Source of the DNA: an uncultured Prochlorococcus sp.
GTDB taxonomy: Bacteria; Cyanobacteriota; Cyanobacteriia; PCC-6307; Cyanobiaceae
Length of the DNA: 64,000 nucleotides
Assembly: GCF_902536725.1 (NCBI RefSeq)
Contig: NZ_CACAYO010000007.1
Coordinates: forward strand, 21,014-85,013
Direction: 5' to 3'
The position numbers and the translations under genes are program-made. The notes under the pieces were generated by a model. It saw only the letters and a list, made by a program, of their open reading frames with translations, did no database searches and had not been told where the DNA came from. Positions 1-8,939 of the stretch are shown here, piece after piece; position 1 is the first letter of the stretch, and each line of letters begins with the position of its first letter.

Positions 1-22
1 TTTTTTTAAGTTTTTATCGTAT

Positions 23-1147
23 ATGAATATAGTGGCATCAGCTCCGGAGGGACTAGAGAAATATCTAGCTAATGAAATTTTAAATTTAGGTGGTTTTAAT
101 ATTAATACTTATAAAAGATTTATTAATTTTGAATGTGATTATGAAACTTTTTATAGAGTTCATTTTTATTCCAGATTAGCTTTTCGTTTTTATAGAGAAA
201 TTACCAGTTTTAATTGCTATGACAAGCAATCTTTATATCAAGGGGTTAGAGATTCATTTGATTGGTTAAATTGGTTGCACTATGAAAAAACGTTTAATGT
301 TCAAGTAACTGGGAGGACATCTTCTTTAAGTCATACACATTTTACTGCCCTTGAAGTAAAAAATTCTATTACTGATTTGCAACAGTCAGTTTGGAATAAA
401 AGATCAAATATTTCTCTAGATAATCCTGATTTAATAATTCATTTGCATTTAAATAATAATAAAGCAATTCTCAGTCTTCAAAGCAGTGTAGAAAGCTTAC
501 ACAAAAGAGGCTATAGACCCGCAATTGGAAATGCTCCATTAAAAGAAAATTTAGCTTCTGGATTGATAAATATGACCCAATGGAATGGCAAAGTCCCCTT
601 AATTGATTTTATGTGTGGCTCAGGAACTTTTTTAATTGAGGCAGTCAACCAATTCCTTGGAGTTCCCATAAATATTGATCAAATATATCTTTTTGAGAAT
701 TGGTTGGACTTTAGGAAAGATATTTATCTTAATGAAAAAAATAAGGCAAAAAATAAAATTATTAATTATGAAAAATTACCAACAATAATAGGGTGTGAAA
801 TTAATAAAAAGGTTTTTGAGCAGGCGAATGTAAACATATCATTAGCTGGACTTGAAAATTATATTGAGCTTATCAATAATGATTTTTTAGCACTCCAACT
901 TAGTTGCACACCCGGGATAATCATATGTAATCCTCCATACGGCAAAAAATTAGGCAATGAAAATGAATTGATTTGTTTATATGAGCAAATGGGAATCTTC
1001 CTAAAGAATAATTTTTCAGGTTGGGAATTTTGGCTGCTAAGTGGCAATCCAAAACTAACAAAATATTTGAAAATGAAATCTTCATTGAAAATTCCTGTTA
1101 GTAATGGGGGGATAGATTGTAGATGGATAAAGTATTTAATTAGGTAA
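23..1147 (+). CDS. THUMP-domain class I SAM-dependent rRNA methyltransferase (RlmL-like)
   Basis: Predicted cytoplasmic N2-guanine methyltransferase acting on 23S rRNA, 374 residues. The N-terminal part (about 1-150) fits a ferredoxin-like plus THUMP RNA-binding module. The C-terminal Rossmann domain carries a SAM-binding loop reading DFMCGSGTF near residue 195 and the N6/N2 methylase signature NPPYGKK near residue 305. The length matches the single-methyltransferase RlmL/YpsC type, not the fused RlmKL of E. coli. The ATG lies 22 bases into the window, so upstream context is missing. It ends convergently one base before the 1149-1535 gene. Family confident; exact target base inferred. Confidence 0.85.
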   Translation: MNIVASAPEGLEKYLANEILNLGGFNINTYKRFINFECDYETFYRVHFYSRLAFRFYREITSFNCYDKQSLYQGVRDSFDWLNWLHYEKTFNVQVTGRTSSLSHTHFTALEVKNSITDLQQSVWNKRSNISLDNPDLIIHLHLNNNKAILSLQSSVESLHKRGYRPAIGNAPLKENLASGLINMTQWNGKVPLIDFMCGSGTFLIEAVNQFLGVPINIDQIYLFENWLDFRKDIYLNEKNKAKNKIINYEKLPTIIGCEINKKVFEQANVNISLAGLENYIELINNDFLALQLSCTPGIIICNPPYGKKLGNENELICLYEQMGIFLKNNFSGWEFWLLSGNPKLTKYLKMKSSLKIPVSNGGIDCRWIKYLIR

Positions 1148-1148
1148 T

Positions 1149-1535
1149 TTATTTTTTGCCTAAAACGGCTTTTGTTGTCTTGCCTAAACCCTCTAATGTT
1201 TGAGGAAGATATGGTCCTTTGGCTAGTTTTCCTCCTAGCTTTAAACTTAAGCCTGCAAGAAATAAATCGATAAACATTATTAGTAATAAATTATATTCAA
1301 TATTCCAGTTATTAAAATTTTTTAGAAAAAGATAAAAAATAATATGAATGCAAATTAATACTAATAATAGTAATGTGCTTCCAATTGCCAGAAATATTCC
1401 ACCACTAATTAATCTTCTTTTTTCTCTATCCACTTCTTGAAGAGCTATTCTGACATGTAAATCCATAACTGAACTTGCGATAGCGGAAATTCTAGAAGCT
1501 GTATTTGCAAAGTTTTTATTGTTGGGTTTTTCCAT
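1149..1535 (-). CDS. Phage-holin-superfamily (DUF1469-type) membrane protein
   Basis: Small inner-membrane protein of 128 residues. Two strong hydrophobic segments lie at about 47-70 and 82-102, after a polar N-terminus with the pattern ALQEVDREKRR seen in the DUF1469/Phage_holin_3_6 family. Despite the family name these are usually chromosomal housekeeping proteins of unknown role, often beside DUF883/YqjD proteins. That holds here: the start follows the upstream 1537-1998 gene by one base, so the two form an operon. No phage genes are nearby. The function is unknown; an envelope or stress role is inferred from family context. Confidence 0.7.
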   Translation of the reverse strand: MEKPNNKNFANTASRISAIASSVMDLHVRIALQEVDREKRRLISGGIFLAIGSTLLLLVLICIHIIFYLFLKNFNNWNIEYNLLLIMFIDLFLAGLSLKLGGKLAKGPYLPQTLEGLGKTTKAVLGKK

Positions 1536-1536
1536 A

Positions 1537-1998
1537 TTATTTTCTGCCGCTGTTTAGTAGAGTTCCTATTAGTAAACCAATACCAGCCGCAATAGCAATA
1601 GATAATAGTGGTTTTTTTCTTATTGGACTTTCTATTTTAGGTCTAAGTGTATTGTTCAGTTCTTCTAATAATTCTTCTAATTGACTTTCTATAGGCTCAA
1701 TTTTTTCTGATATTTCCCAATTGTTTTCTCTTATAGAATCGATGATTTCAAATAGTTGGCTTTTTATTCCAATTGCGGAATTTCCACTATGGCTAGCAAT
1801 TACTTCAACTAAATCATCAATACTCCCTTTTGTGGCTTCGAGGGTTTGTTGTGCAATGTTAGGCCATTTTTCTTTTATTAAAGGTATTAAACTGTCAATT
1901 TTTTCAAGTAACCATTTTTCAGAGATAACTTCTTTTTCAGGAAGATCAGAGTTATCTTTTTTTTCTTCTACTTCTTTGGGAGGATCGTAAGTCTCCAT
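1537..1998 (-). CDS. DUF883/YqjD-like membrane-anchored protein
   Basis: 153 residues. The body is acidic and mostly helical (about 1-125). It is followed by a basic patch, RKKP, and one C-terminal hydrophobic helix with glycine spacing (AAGIGLLIGTLL, about 134-149), the tail-anchor layout of YqjD/ElaB/DUF883 proteins. Some such proteins associate with ribosomes or the inner membrane; that role is established only in enterobacteria. It is first gene of the two-gene operon with the holin-like 1149-1535. The start is ATG at 1998. The sequence itself is not one I recognise by name. Confidence 0.6.
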   Translation of the reverse strand: METYDPPKEVEEKKDNSDLPEKEVISEKWLLEKIDSLIPLIKEKWPNIAQQTLEATKGSIDDLVEVIASHSGNSAIGIKSQLFEIIDSIRENNWEISEKIEPIESQLEELLEELNNTLRPKIESPIRKKPLLSIAIAAGIGLLIGTLLNSGRK

Positions 1999-2187
1999 TT
2001 TTTAAACTTAATTTATTTAAAGATTAGACCCTATTTTCTGAATTTGGAACCCTTATCTAAAGATTTGTGCGATTTGTATAGAATAAAAACATATAAAAGT
2101 TTATTTACATTTTATTTATCTACTCTGTTCTGTAAGAAGGTTTTGTTAAGCTATTACTAAATTAATTAAATTAGTTTAAATTTCATC

Positions 2188-2325
2188 ATGGATATTACTT
2201 TTGCATCATTAATTTTTGCATCTCGCACAATTCCTACAGATTTTGGATTAGTAGCTGCAGCTATTGCAGGAGCTGGAAGTTTGCTATTCATTGCTTTAAG
2301 ATTTGTTCCTGATGCAAGTAATTAA
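2188..2325 (+). CDS. Unlisted small single-span membrane protein (45 aa)
   Basis: An ATG at 2188 opens a 45-codon frame ending TAA at 2323-2325. The peptide begins MDITFASLIFASRT, then has a glycine/alanine-rich hydrophobic helix (about residues 19-38, GLVAAAIAGAGSLLFIAL) and a short polar tail RFVPDASN. Size and layout resemble low-molecular-weight thylakoid subunits, but I could not match it to PsbM, PsbY, PsbZ, Psb30, PetL, PetN or PsaM. No clear Shine-Dalgarno sequence precedes it. It sits alone between the DUF883-like operon and the 2409 gene. Coding status rests on its sensible membrane-protein composition in an otherwise empty spacer. Confidence 0.5.
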   Translation: MDITFASLIFASRTIPTDFGLVAAAIAGAGSLLFIALRFVPDASN

Positions 2326-2408
2326 ATAACAGAGCCCATCAATAGGAAAATATATTTTTATCTCAACTTTGTTTTGAAAATAGATTTGATTTATTTATCA
2401 ACTAGATA

Positions 2409-2771
2409 ATGAATAAATGGGTTTTGCTTGAACATAAAGTTTATTTTGCTAACTCTGTAGATATTCATTATGATTTTCTTGTTGAAAATGGAATAGATTG
2501 TTTAACTTGGAAATTTTTAAAACTACCTATATTAGATCAAGCTTCAATAGAAATTTATAAGCAGCCAAATCATAGACTTGTATGGCTATACAGAATAGAA
2601 CATGAACTTTCTGATAATAGAGGGTTTGTAAAAAGAATTGATCATGGAATATTTAAAAACGTTTCTGATAAATTTGACTCTGAACTTTATAGATTCATTT
2701 TGGATGGTGAACTTCTTTATGGTTTGTTTGAAATTTCGGCCAATTCTTGCCGATTGAGCAAAAATTATTAA
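2409..2771 (+). CDS. Stand-alone LigD 3'-phosphoesterase-like (PE) domain protein
   Basis: 120 residues. The order of motifs fits the family annotated as DNA polymerase ligase N-terminal (LigD PE) domain: WVLLEH at 4-9, HYDFLVE at 20-26, TW near 34, a PNHRLVWL segment near 54, and a closing DGELLYGLFEI near 100. LigD PE enzymes remove 3'-phosphate or ribose ends with Mn2+. H9, H20 and D22 correspond to metal or catalytic positions of Pseudomonas LigD PE. The usual arginine two residues after the Asp is L24. There is no ligase or polymerase domain, and no Ku gene is visible in this window. It lies 76 bases upstream of smc on the same strand. Function inferred, moderate confidence. Confidence 0.55.
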   Translation: MNKWVLLEHKVYFANSVDIHYDFLVENGIDCLTWKFLKLPILDQASIEIYKQPNHRLVWLYRIEHELSDNRGFVKRIDHGIFKNVSDKFDSELYRFILDGELLYGLFEISANSCRLSKNY

Positions 2772-2853
2772 TATTCATTTATAAATAAACGTAATATTTC
2801 TATTGAGAATTTTTGCAAATTAGTTATTCTTATTTAGCTATTGAGACTTGAGA

Positions 2854-5800
2854 TTGGTACATATCAATCAGGTCGAGTTTGAAAATTTTAAATCTTTTGG
2901 GGGCAATGTAAAAATTCCTCTTGAAGAAGGCTTTACGGTGGTTACGGGTCCTAATGGTTCCGGGAAAAGTAATATTTTAGATGGAATTTTATTCTGTTTA
3001 GGTCTAGCTAATAGTAGAGGGATGAGGGCTGAAAGATTACCAGATCTAATAAATAATTCTAAAGTTAAAGAGGGTAAGTCATCGGAAACATCTGTATCGG
3101 TAAAATTTGATATTCAAGATTGGTCACCTAGAGAGGACCTTCCGCCTTTGGAACTAGAAGAAGAAGAAATTGCCCTTAGTAAAGGTCAAAAAGAATGGGT
3201 AGTTTCTAGAAAATTAAGGCTTATGCCAGGTGGTTCTTATGCCTCTACTTATACTTCTGATGGAAAACAATGTACCTTGCAACAAATACAGAGAATTTTA
3301 AGAGATATTAGCGTTGATCCTGAGGGGAGCAATGTTGTTATGCAGGGTGATGTAACAAGAATAGTATCAATGAATAATAAAGAGAGGAGAAATCTTATTG
3401 ATGAACTAGCAGGAGTCGCACTTTTTGATACAAGAATAGAACAAACTAATATAAAATTAAATGACGTTTTCGAAAGACAAGAAAGATGTGAAATTTTAGA
3501 AAATGAATTGCAATCTAGTAAAAATAAGCTTGAAAAAGAATGTGAAAAAGCAAAGCGATATAAAGAGTTAAAGATAAAACTACTACAAATAGTGGAATTA
3601 GAGAAAGTTCTTATTTTTGATAAACAAGTTAAGCATGTTGAATCTTTAGAAAAAAAAGAAAGTGAAATTGAAAAAAATAAAATATTTTTTAATAAACAAA
3701 AAGAATCTCTCAGTAAAGAAATATCAGTCTTAGAAGATGCTTTGAAAATACTGACCGATGAGCTGAAGCAGAAAGGAGAGGATAAATTGATAAAAGTGAA
3801 TTCTGATATTGCAAGCATTAATTCTCGCTTGAGAGAACTTGATAGGACATCAAGTCTGAATAAACAAGAAGGTATTAAATTACAAAAACAGAGAGATGAA
3901 ATTGCAATTTCAAAGAGGAATATCGAGTCAGAAAAAATGAGACAAGAAAATTTCGATGATAATTTTTTAAATCAATTGAACTTGCAAATTGATGATCTCA
4001 CCTTAAAACACAAACTATCCAGAAAAAAACTTTCTGATGCGGCTGGAGAATCTGGAGAATTCTCAAAACAAAGTATTAAATTAAATGCTCAGCTTGAAAG
4101 TATAAAAAATCAAATTAATCCTCTGGAAATAAAAAAAAGGAAAATTGAAGAAGAAACTATTCAAAATAATATTCAAAAAGATGAGATATTGTCTCAAATT
4201 GAAGCCTTAGATTTAGAAAAGCAGAAACTTTATGAGGGAAATCAAAGAAAAAAAGAGACATCCGATTTAAAGAATAAAAACTTGGTAAGTAATAGCTCAG
4301 AAATTAATTCTTTAAAAAATGAAATTGATTTATTACTTAAAACTAAATCAAGGTTAAACAACGAGCAATTAAGGCTTGAAAAAGATTTATCTAGATCTGA
4401 AAGCAGGAAGGAAGCTTTAAACGAATCAAGAGGTTCATATGCTCTCAGAATTCTCTTAGAAGCGGGGTTAGAAGGTATACATGGTTATGTAGCTCAACTT
4501 GGAGAGGTTAGCGAGAAAAATAGATATGCATTAGAGATTGCTGCTGGAAATAGGTTAGGACAAATTGTTGTTGATAATGATCATATTGCTGCTAAAGCAA
4601 TTGAAATCCTTAAAAAGAAGAAAGCGGGAAGATTAACTTTCTTACCTTTAAATAGAATAAAAAGTCAAAAAAAGAATAATGTAATTTCAAGATTTGAAAA
4701 TAACAGGGAGAATGGATTTATTGATAAAGCTATTAATTTAATTACTTTTGATCAAGTTTATTCAGATGTTTTTCGATATGTTTTTGGAGATACTTTGGTT
4801 TTCTCAGACTTATCTTCAGCTAGGTTATCTACACAAAAAAATAGGTTGGTTACCTTAAGTGGTGAATTATTAGAAGCAAGTGGTGCTATTACAGGAGGCA
4901 GTAAGTTAAATAAAGATTTGGCTTATAGGTTTGGAATTAACAATGATATTGATGATTCCAGTCCTATAAAAGAAAGATTATTAGTTATCGAAGCAGCTTT
5001 AAAAGAGTCAGATAATGATTTGATAATAAAAAATAATAGACTTGGTAAATTAAATGCTAACCGCAGTCAAATAATTGAGGATTGTGCTTCATCTAATAAA
5101 GAAATTGAAGTGAATCAGGATTCTTTTAAGGCTGTCTCGCAAAGAATTGAGGATTGTAAATCGAGATTAAATAAACTTGATACTGCTAATAATTTATTAG
5201 TTAAAGAGTTAGACCATTTAAAAGATGAATTGAAGCCTTATCATGATAAGTTTGATCAATTACAAACCATTCAAAAGGCAAATTATGAAAAAAATCAAAA
5301 ATCATCATTGATAGCTTTTAATAACGATTTTAATAATCTTGATAAAAAACTTGAATTACTTATTAAGGAAAGAGATACTTTACTAGATAAAAAGAATCAA
5401 TTTGCTTTAAATAAAGAGCGTATCAATAATTCATTAAAAATTACTTTATTAAAAGAAAAAAACTTGCAGGAATCTATTCAACAACTCGCAATTGCACATA
5501 GTGAATGGATAGAAAAAAGAGATGCATTTAAAAAAGAGCTTTTAGATCTCGATAATGAAAAAAATTCTCTTGAGAAGGATTTAGGTTTATTGAGAAGGAA
5601 AAGAGATGAATTAAACTCTTCAATTTCAAATAAAAGGCAAGAATTTAATAACTTTCTGTTGAAGCTTGAATATCTTGAAAGGGATATGCATTCTCTCCGA
5701 GAAGAGATGAGGAGCGAGAACATAAAATTAGAAAATTATAAAAAAGATTTACCTAATCCTTCTCCAGAGTTTGGAGAATATGAAGGGAAGAGTCTTGAAT

Positions 5801-6438
5801 CTTTGCAATCAGAAATTTCGATTATAAATGCAAAATTACAAAGCTTAGAACCTGTTAATATGTTAGCTCTTGATGAACTAGAAGAATTAATTGAGAGATT
5901 AAATGGTTTGCGAGAAAAATTAGAAATTTTATCTAATGAAAGATCTGAATTATTACTAAGAATAGAAACTGTATCTACGATGCGTCAGGAGGCTTTTATG
6001 CAAGCATTTAAAGAAGTTGATAAACATTTCAGAGAAATTTTTGCAAATTTATCTGATGGAGATGGATTTCTTCAACTTGAAAATCCTACTTCTCCTTTAG
6101 AAGGAGGATTAACTTTAGTGGCTCACCCTAAGGGAAAAAATGTCAGAAGATTAGCTTCTATGTCAGGTGGCGAAAAATCGTTAACTGCTTTAAGTTTTTT
6201 ATTCGCTTTGCAAAAGTATAAACCTTCACCTTTTTATGCATTAGATGAGGTTGATAGTTTTTTAGATGGTATTAATGTCGAAAGGTTGTCAAAACTAATA
6301 TCGAATCAGTCATCAAATGCTCAATTTATAGTCGTAAGTCATAGAAGGCCTATGATTAGTGCGTCTGAACGAACAATTGGAGTTGCGCAAGCTAGAGGTG
6401 CTAATACTCAAGTTCTTGGGTTACCAAATGCTGCATAA
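2854..6438 (+). CDS. smc: Chromosome segregation protein SMC
   Basis: ATPase of the SMC-ScpAB condensin that compacts and segregates the chromosome, about 1194 residues. The N-terminal Walker A GPNGSGKSN is near residue 32. Long coiled coils follow on each side of a hinge domain at roughly 526-683. The C-terminal head has the ABC signature MSGGEKS near 1104 and Walker B YALDEVD near 1129. All head motifs are intact and the length is typical. The start is a TTG; I chose 2854 (MVHINQVEF) because other cyanobacterial SMC proteins begin M-V, but another TTG lies two codons upstream at 2848. ScpA and ScpB are not in this window. Confidence 0.95.
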   Translation: MVHINQVEFENFKSFGGNVKIPLEEGFTVVTGPNGSGKSNILDGILFCLGLANSRGMRAERLPDLINNSKVKEGKSSETSVSVKFDIQDWSPREDLPPLELEEEEIALSKGQKEWVVSRKLRLMPGGSYASTYTSDGKQCTLQQIQRILRDISVDPEGSNVVMQGDVTRIVSMNNKERRNLIDELAGVALFDTRIEQTNIKLNDVFERQERCEILENELQSSKNKLEKECEKAKRYKELKIKLLQIVELEKVLIFDKQVKHVESLEKKESEIEKNKIFFNKQKESLSKEISVLEDALKILTDELKQKGEDKLIKVNSDIASINSRLRELDRTSSLNKQEGIKLQKQRDEIAISKRNIESEKMRQENFDDNFLNQLNLQIDDLTLKHKLSRKKLSDAAGESGEFSKQSIKLNAQLESIKNQINPLEIKKRKIEEETIQNNIQKDEILSQIEALDLEKQKLYEGNQRKKETSDLKNKNLVSNSSEINSLKNEIDLLLKTKSRLNNEQLRLEKDLSRSESRKEALNESRGSYALRILLEAGLEGIHGYVAQLGEVSEKNRYALEIAAGNRLGQIVVDNDHIAAKAIEILKKKKAGRLTFLPLNRIKSQKKNNVISRFENNRENGFIDKAINLITFDQVYSDVFRYVFGDTLVFSDLSSARLSTQKNRLVTLSGELLEASGAITGGSKLNKDLAYRFGINNDIDDSSPIKERLLVIEAALKESDNDLIIKNNRLGKLNANRSQIIEDCASSNKEIEVNQDSFKAVSQRIEDCKSRLNKLDTANNLLVKELDHLKDELKPYHDKFDQLQTIQKANYEKNQKSSLIAFNNDFNNLDKKLELLIKERDTLLDKKNQFALNKERINNSLKITLLKEKNLQESIQQLAIAHSEWIEKRDAFKKELLDLDNEKNSLEKDLGLLRRKRDELNSSISNKRQEFNNFLLKLEYLERDMHSLREEMRSENIKLENYKKDLPNPSPEFGEYEGKSLESLQSEISIINAKLQSLEPVNMLALDELEELIERLNGLREKLEILSNERSELLLRIETVSTMRQEAFMQAFKEVDKHFREIFANLSDGDGFLQLENPTSPLEGGLTLVAHPKGKNVRRLASMSGGEKSLTALSFLFALQKYKPSPFYALDEVDSFLDGINVERLSKLISNQSSNAQFIVVSHRRPMISASERTIGVAQARGANTQVLGLPNAA

Positions 6439-6483
6439 ACACACTTTTTTAAATTTATACGTCAGAATGATAGAAAGAAATTT

Positions 6484-7515
6484 ATGAGCTTGTCTAACAC
6501 ATCTGCTAATAAGAATCTCCCTAACTCGGTTCCAAGTGAACGTTTATGGTTAAGGTCAGAATTAATGGGAACTCAAGTGATAACTACTGATACTGGTAGG
6601 CGGCTAGGTGTAGTTGGCGAAGTTGTTGTTGATATTGATAGAAGAGAGGTGGTCGCTTTGGGACTAAGAGATAATCCACTTACAAGATTTTTGCCAGGTT
6701 TGCCAAAATGGATGCCTTTAGAGAGTATAAAGCAAGTTGGAGATGTCATATTAGTTGATTCCCTAGATTCTTTGAGTGAGAGTTTTTCTCCAGAAAGATA
6801 TGGCAAGGTAATTAATTGCCAAGTGATTACAGAATCTGGACAACTTTTAGGAAGAGTTCTTGGCTTTTCTTTTGATATTGAGACTGGGGATTTGATATCT
6901 CTTGTTATGGGTGCCGTTGGTGTTCCGCTTTTAGGTGAGGGAGTTTTAAGTACTTGGGAAATACCTGTTGAGGAAATTGTAAGTAGTGGTACTGATAGGA
7001 TTATTGTTTATGAAGGTGCGGAAGAGAAATTGAAGCAACTAAGTAGTGGATTACTTGAGAAGCTTGGAGTCGGAGGTTCTTCATGGGATGAAAGGGAAGT
7101 AAATGGATACTCAGGAAATCTTATACCTGTTGAGAATCAGTTACTTTCAGGTTCTGAAGCAGAACAGCAAAACAATTTGGTCGAGGAATATGAAGAAGAT
7201 GATTATGAAGATGATTATGAAGATGAACTTGAATATGTTGAAATAAAGGATTCTGCAGAGGAAATAAATAATAGAAAAAAGCTATACATGGAAAATGATT
7301 ATTCTGATCAGATCGAGAATCAAAGTAGTGATAATCAAATAGATGAAAAAAACAATATTGATTTTGAGCAACAGAAACAATCAACTACTAATTTAGTATC
7401 GAAAAGACCAATTCAAAATACAACTGAAACTTTAGATATTGAACCACTAGATGAAAAAAATCTACTTCAAGATAATAAAAAATCAGAAAAGTTTGAAATT
7501 GATGATCCCTGGTAA
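6484..7515 (+). CDS. PRC-barrel domain protein with long acidic tail
   Basis: 343 residues. Two PRC-barrel-like beta modules are visible: about 20-90 (LRSELMGTQVITTDTGRRLG) and about 98-170 (YGKVINCQVITESGQLLG). They are followed by a low-complexity, strongly acidic region (about 225-343), including a short tandem of EDDYEDDYED near 235. PRC-barrels often bind rRNA-processing or photosynthetic partners; the exact role in cyanobacteria is not established. It lies 45 bases after smc on the same strand and may be cotranscribed with it. The acidic tail looks disordered and is probably an interaction segment (inference). Confidence 0.8.
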   Translation: MSLSNTSANKNLPNSVPSERLWLRSELMGTQVITTDTGRRLGVVGEVVVDIDRREVVALGLRDNPLTRFLPGLPKWMPLESIKQVGDVILVDSLDSLSESFSPERYGKVINCQVITESGQLLGRVLGFSFDIETGDLISLVMGAVGVPLLGEGVLSTWEIPVEEIVSSGTDRIIVYEGAEEKLKQLSSGLLEKLGVGGSSWDEREVNGYSGNLIPVENQLLSGSEAEQQNNLVEEYEEDDYEDDYEDELEYVEIKDSAEEINNRKKLYMENDYSDQIENQSSDNQIDEKNNIDFEQQKQSTTNLVSKRPIQNTTETLDIEPLDEKNLLQDNKKSEKFEIDDPW

Positions 7516-7518
7516 TTG

Positions 7519-8784
7519 TTAAATTTTTTTTATTGAATTAACAATTATGGAAGCAAGTTTTTTTGCAGCACCTTTATCGCCTCTTTCTTTATTTAGATTA
7601 TCCCTAATACTTATTAATTGATCTCTATTTTTAATAAGAAATAAAACTTCTCTAGCAATTTTTATTGGCAAAATATTGCCTATCCTTTCGGGAACAATCA
7701 TTCTTTTAGCTTTAATATTTGGCCAAGCAAAAAACTTCTTTTTTTTAAAGTAGAAATTTTTAATTATAAAAGTTAGGAATCTATTTATGAATGAAATTTT
7801 TCCAATTACTCCAAAAATACCATCCCAGGCATTCATCATATTTAAATGTTGAGTTGGCAGAACAACTAACATTGGAAGACTAATTGCCGCTAATTCTGCA
7901 GTATTTGCTCCTACAGTAGTAATTGCAAGATCACATTCTTTTAATATTTCATAGCAAGGATGTTTCTTTATTAGATAAATCTTTGTATTTTTTGATGTTT
8001 CAATTACATAATCAAAACGAGAGGATTTGAAGTTTTTAATTGTTTTGATTTTTGATGAGTAATATTGAGCAATTGGATTTTTGTCGCTTTGAAAAAATAA
8101 ATATTCACTTTTATCAGTAGTTGGTGCAATGGGAATTATAAAATTTATATTTTGATTTTCTTCAGCGATATGATCTGCAACTTCTAAGAAGAAAGGAATT
8201 CCAACAGAAAGCTTTGCTTTCTTAGAACCAGGCAACAATGCAATGTAGTGTTTTTCTTTATTTCTTAATGATATTTCGCTATTAAGTTTGATATCTGCCA
8301 TCAAATCGCCAATGACTTTACATTTATATTTATATCTTTTAGGTATTAACTCTTTTACTTTTAAATTCATGGCAGCAATTTCGTCGGTCCATTTAGGCCA
8401 TCGCGAAACCCATTCAGCATATGTGATATTTAAATAACCCAATCTTTTAGCTAATAAAATGCTCCACAATTGATCCCCGCCAAGGAAAATAACAACCCCT
8501 TTTTTTGGCCAATTAGCAAAAGAATATGGATTTATTAATAATTTCCAAAAACTTTTGGATTTTGTAATTAATTCAAATTTATTCCATGAATTAGCAACTA
8601 AAAATTCTTTACCAGTGGCATTTGGGCAAGGAACAAGGACTAATCTAAGAGTGAAAAAGTGTTTATCGTCATCATGCAGTGATTTATTTATTTTGTTAAG
8701 CTCATTTACTACAGGATTTACCCATGTAGCTAATTCCCCAGGCCCATTGGAAACTATAACTACTGCAACTGATTTTTTTTTCAT
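7519..8784 (-). CDS. LpxB-like (GT19-type) glycosyltransferase
   Basis: 421 residues with a two-Rossmann GT-B outline. The N-terminal loop NGPGELATW is close to residue 12. A GGDQLW segment sits near 100, LLPGSKKAK near 205, and the donor-side TTVGANTAELAA near 305. These resemble lipid-A-disaccharide synthase, which joins UDP-diacylglucosamine to lipid X at the inner membrane. It is diverged, so the substrate is not assured. The frame stays open back into the tRNA gene (to 8850). I place the start at ATG 8784 (MKKKSVAVV); ATG 8805 is the alternative. It ends convergently three bases from the PRC-barrel gene. Confidence 0.7.
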   Translation of the reverse strand: MKKKSVAVVIVSNGPGELATWVNPVVNELNKINKSLHDDDKHFFTLRLVLVPCPNATGKEFLVANSWNKFELITKSKSFWKLLINPYSFANWPKKGVVIFLGGDQLWSILLAKRLGYLNITYAEWVSRWPKWTDEIAAMNLKVKELIPKRYKYKCKVIGDLMADIKLNSEISLRNKEKHYIALLPGSKKAKLSVGIPFFLEVADHIAEENQNINFIIPIAPTTDKSEYLFFQSDKNPIAQYYSSKIKTIKNFKSSRFDYVIETSKNTKIYLIKKHPCYEILKECDLAITTVGANTAELAAISLPMLVVLPTQHLNMMNAWDGIFGVIGKISFINRFLTFIIKNFYFKKKKFFAWPNIKAKRMIVPERIGNILPIKIAREVLFLIKNRDQLISIRDNLNKERGDKGAAKKLASIIVNSIKKI

Positions 8785-8809
8785 TGCAGTTAAACCAGAA
8801 TACATTAAA

Positions 8810-8891
8810 TGCGGACGGCGAGACTTGAACTCGCAAGGCCAAAGCCACACGCTCCTTAGACGTGCGCGTCTACCAATTCCGCCACGTCCGC
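8810..8891 (-). tRNA. tRNA-Leu, anticodon AAG
   Basis: 82-nt class II tRNA folded by hand. The acceptor is GCGGACG pairing with CGTCCGC plus discriminator A at 8810. The D arm contains GGAATTGGTAGAC and the T arm is GCGAG-TTCAAGT-CTCGC. A long variable arm with a GGC/GGCC-type stem marks a Leu/Ser class. The anticodon stem CACGT/GCGTG closes the loop CTAAGGA, with U33, anticodon AAG and G37. A34 would be deaminated to inosine to read CUU/CUC. No CCA is encoded. The adjacent gene begins 26 bases downstream of the 3' end on the same strand. Confidence 0.9.
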
Positions 8892-8933
8892 AAAGGGTTT
8901 TCAGCAGCCGGGGGATGCCTAAACCTTAAAAAT

Positions 8934-8939
8934 ATCATA
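8934..8939 (-). promoter_or_regulatory. Candidate -10 box of the tRNA-Leu transcript
   Basis: On the reverse strand the hexamer TATGAT lies about 43 bases upstream of the tRNA 5' end, a plausible sigma-70-type -10 element. I did not find a clear -35. The rest of the 260-base spacer up to accC holds no ORF, repeat or hairpin I can support. Confidence 0.3.

Noticed and set aside
1149..1535. Prophage remnant suggested by the holin family name.
   Set aside because: No other phage genes; the family is commonly chromosomal.
3249..3818. A 189-codon reverse-strand frame inside smc.
   Set aside because: It is a Ser/Phe-rich shadow of the lysine-rich coiled coil, not a gene.
7180..7240. Acidic tandem in the PRC-barrel gene as a DNA repeat element.
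   Set aside because: Short, in-frame low-complexity coding sequence explains it.
8785..8850. N-terminal extension of the LpxB-like frame into the tRNA gene.
   Set aside because: It is translation of the tRNA 3' half; a normal ATG exists at 8784.
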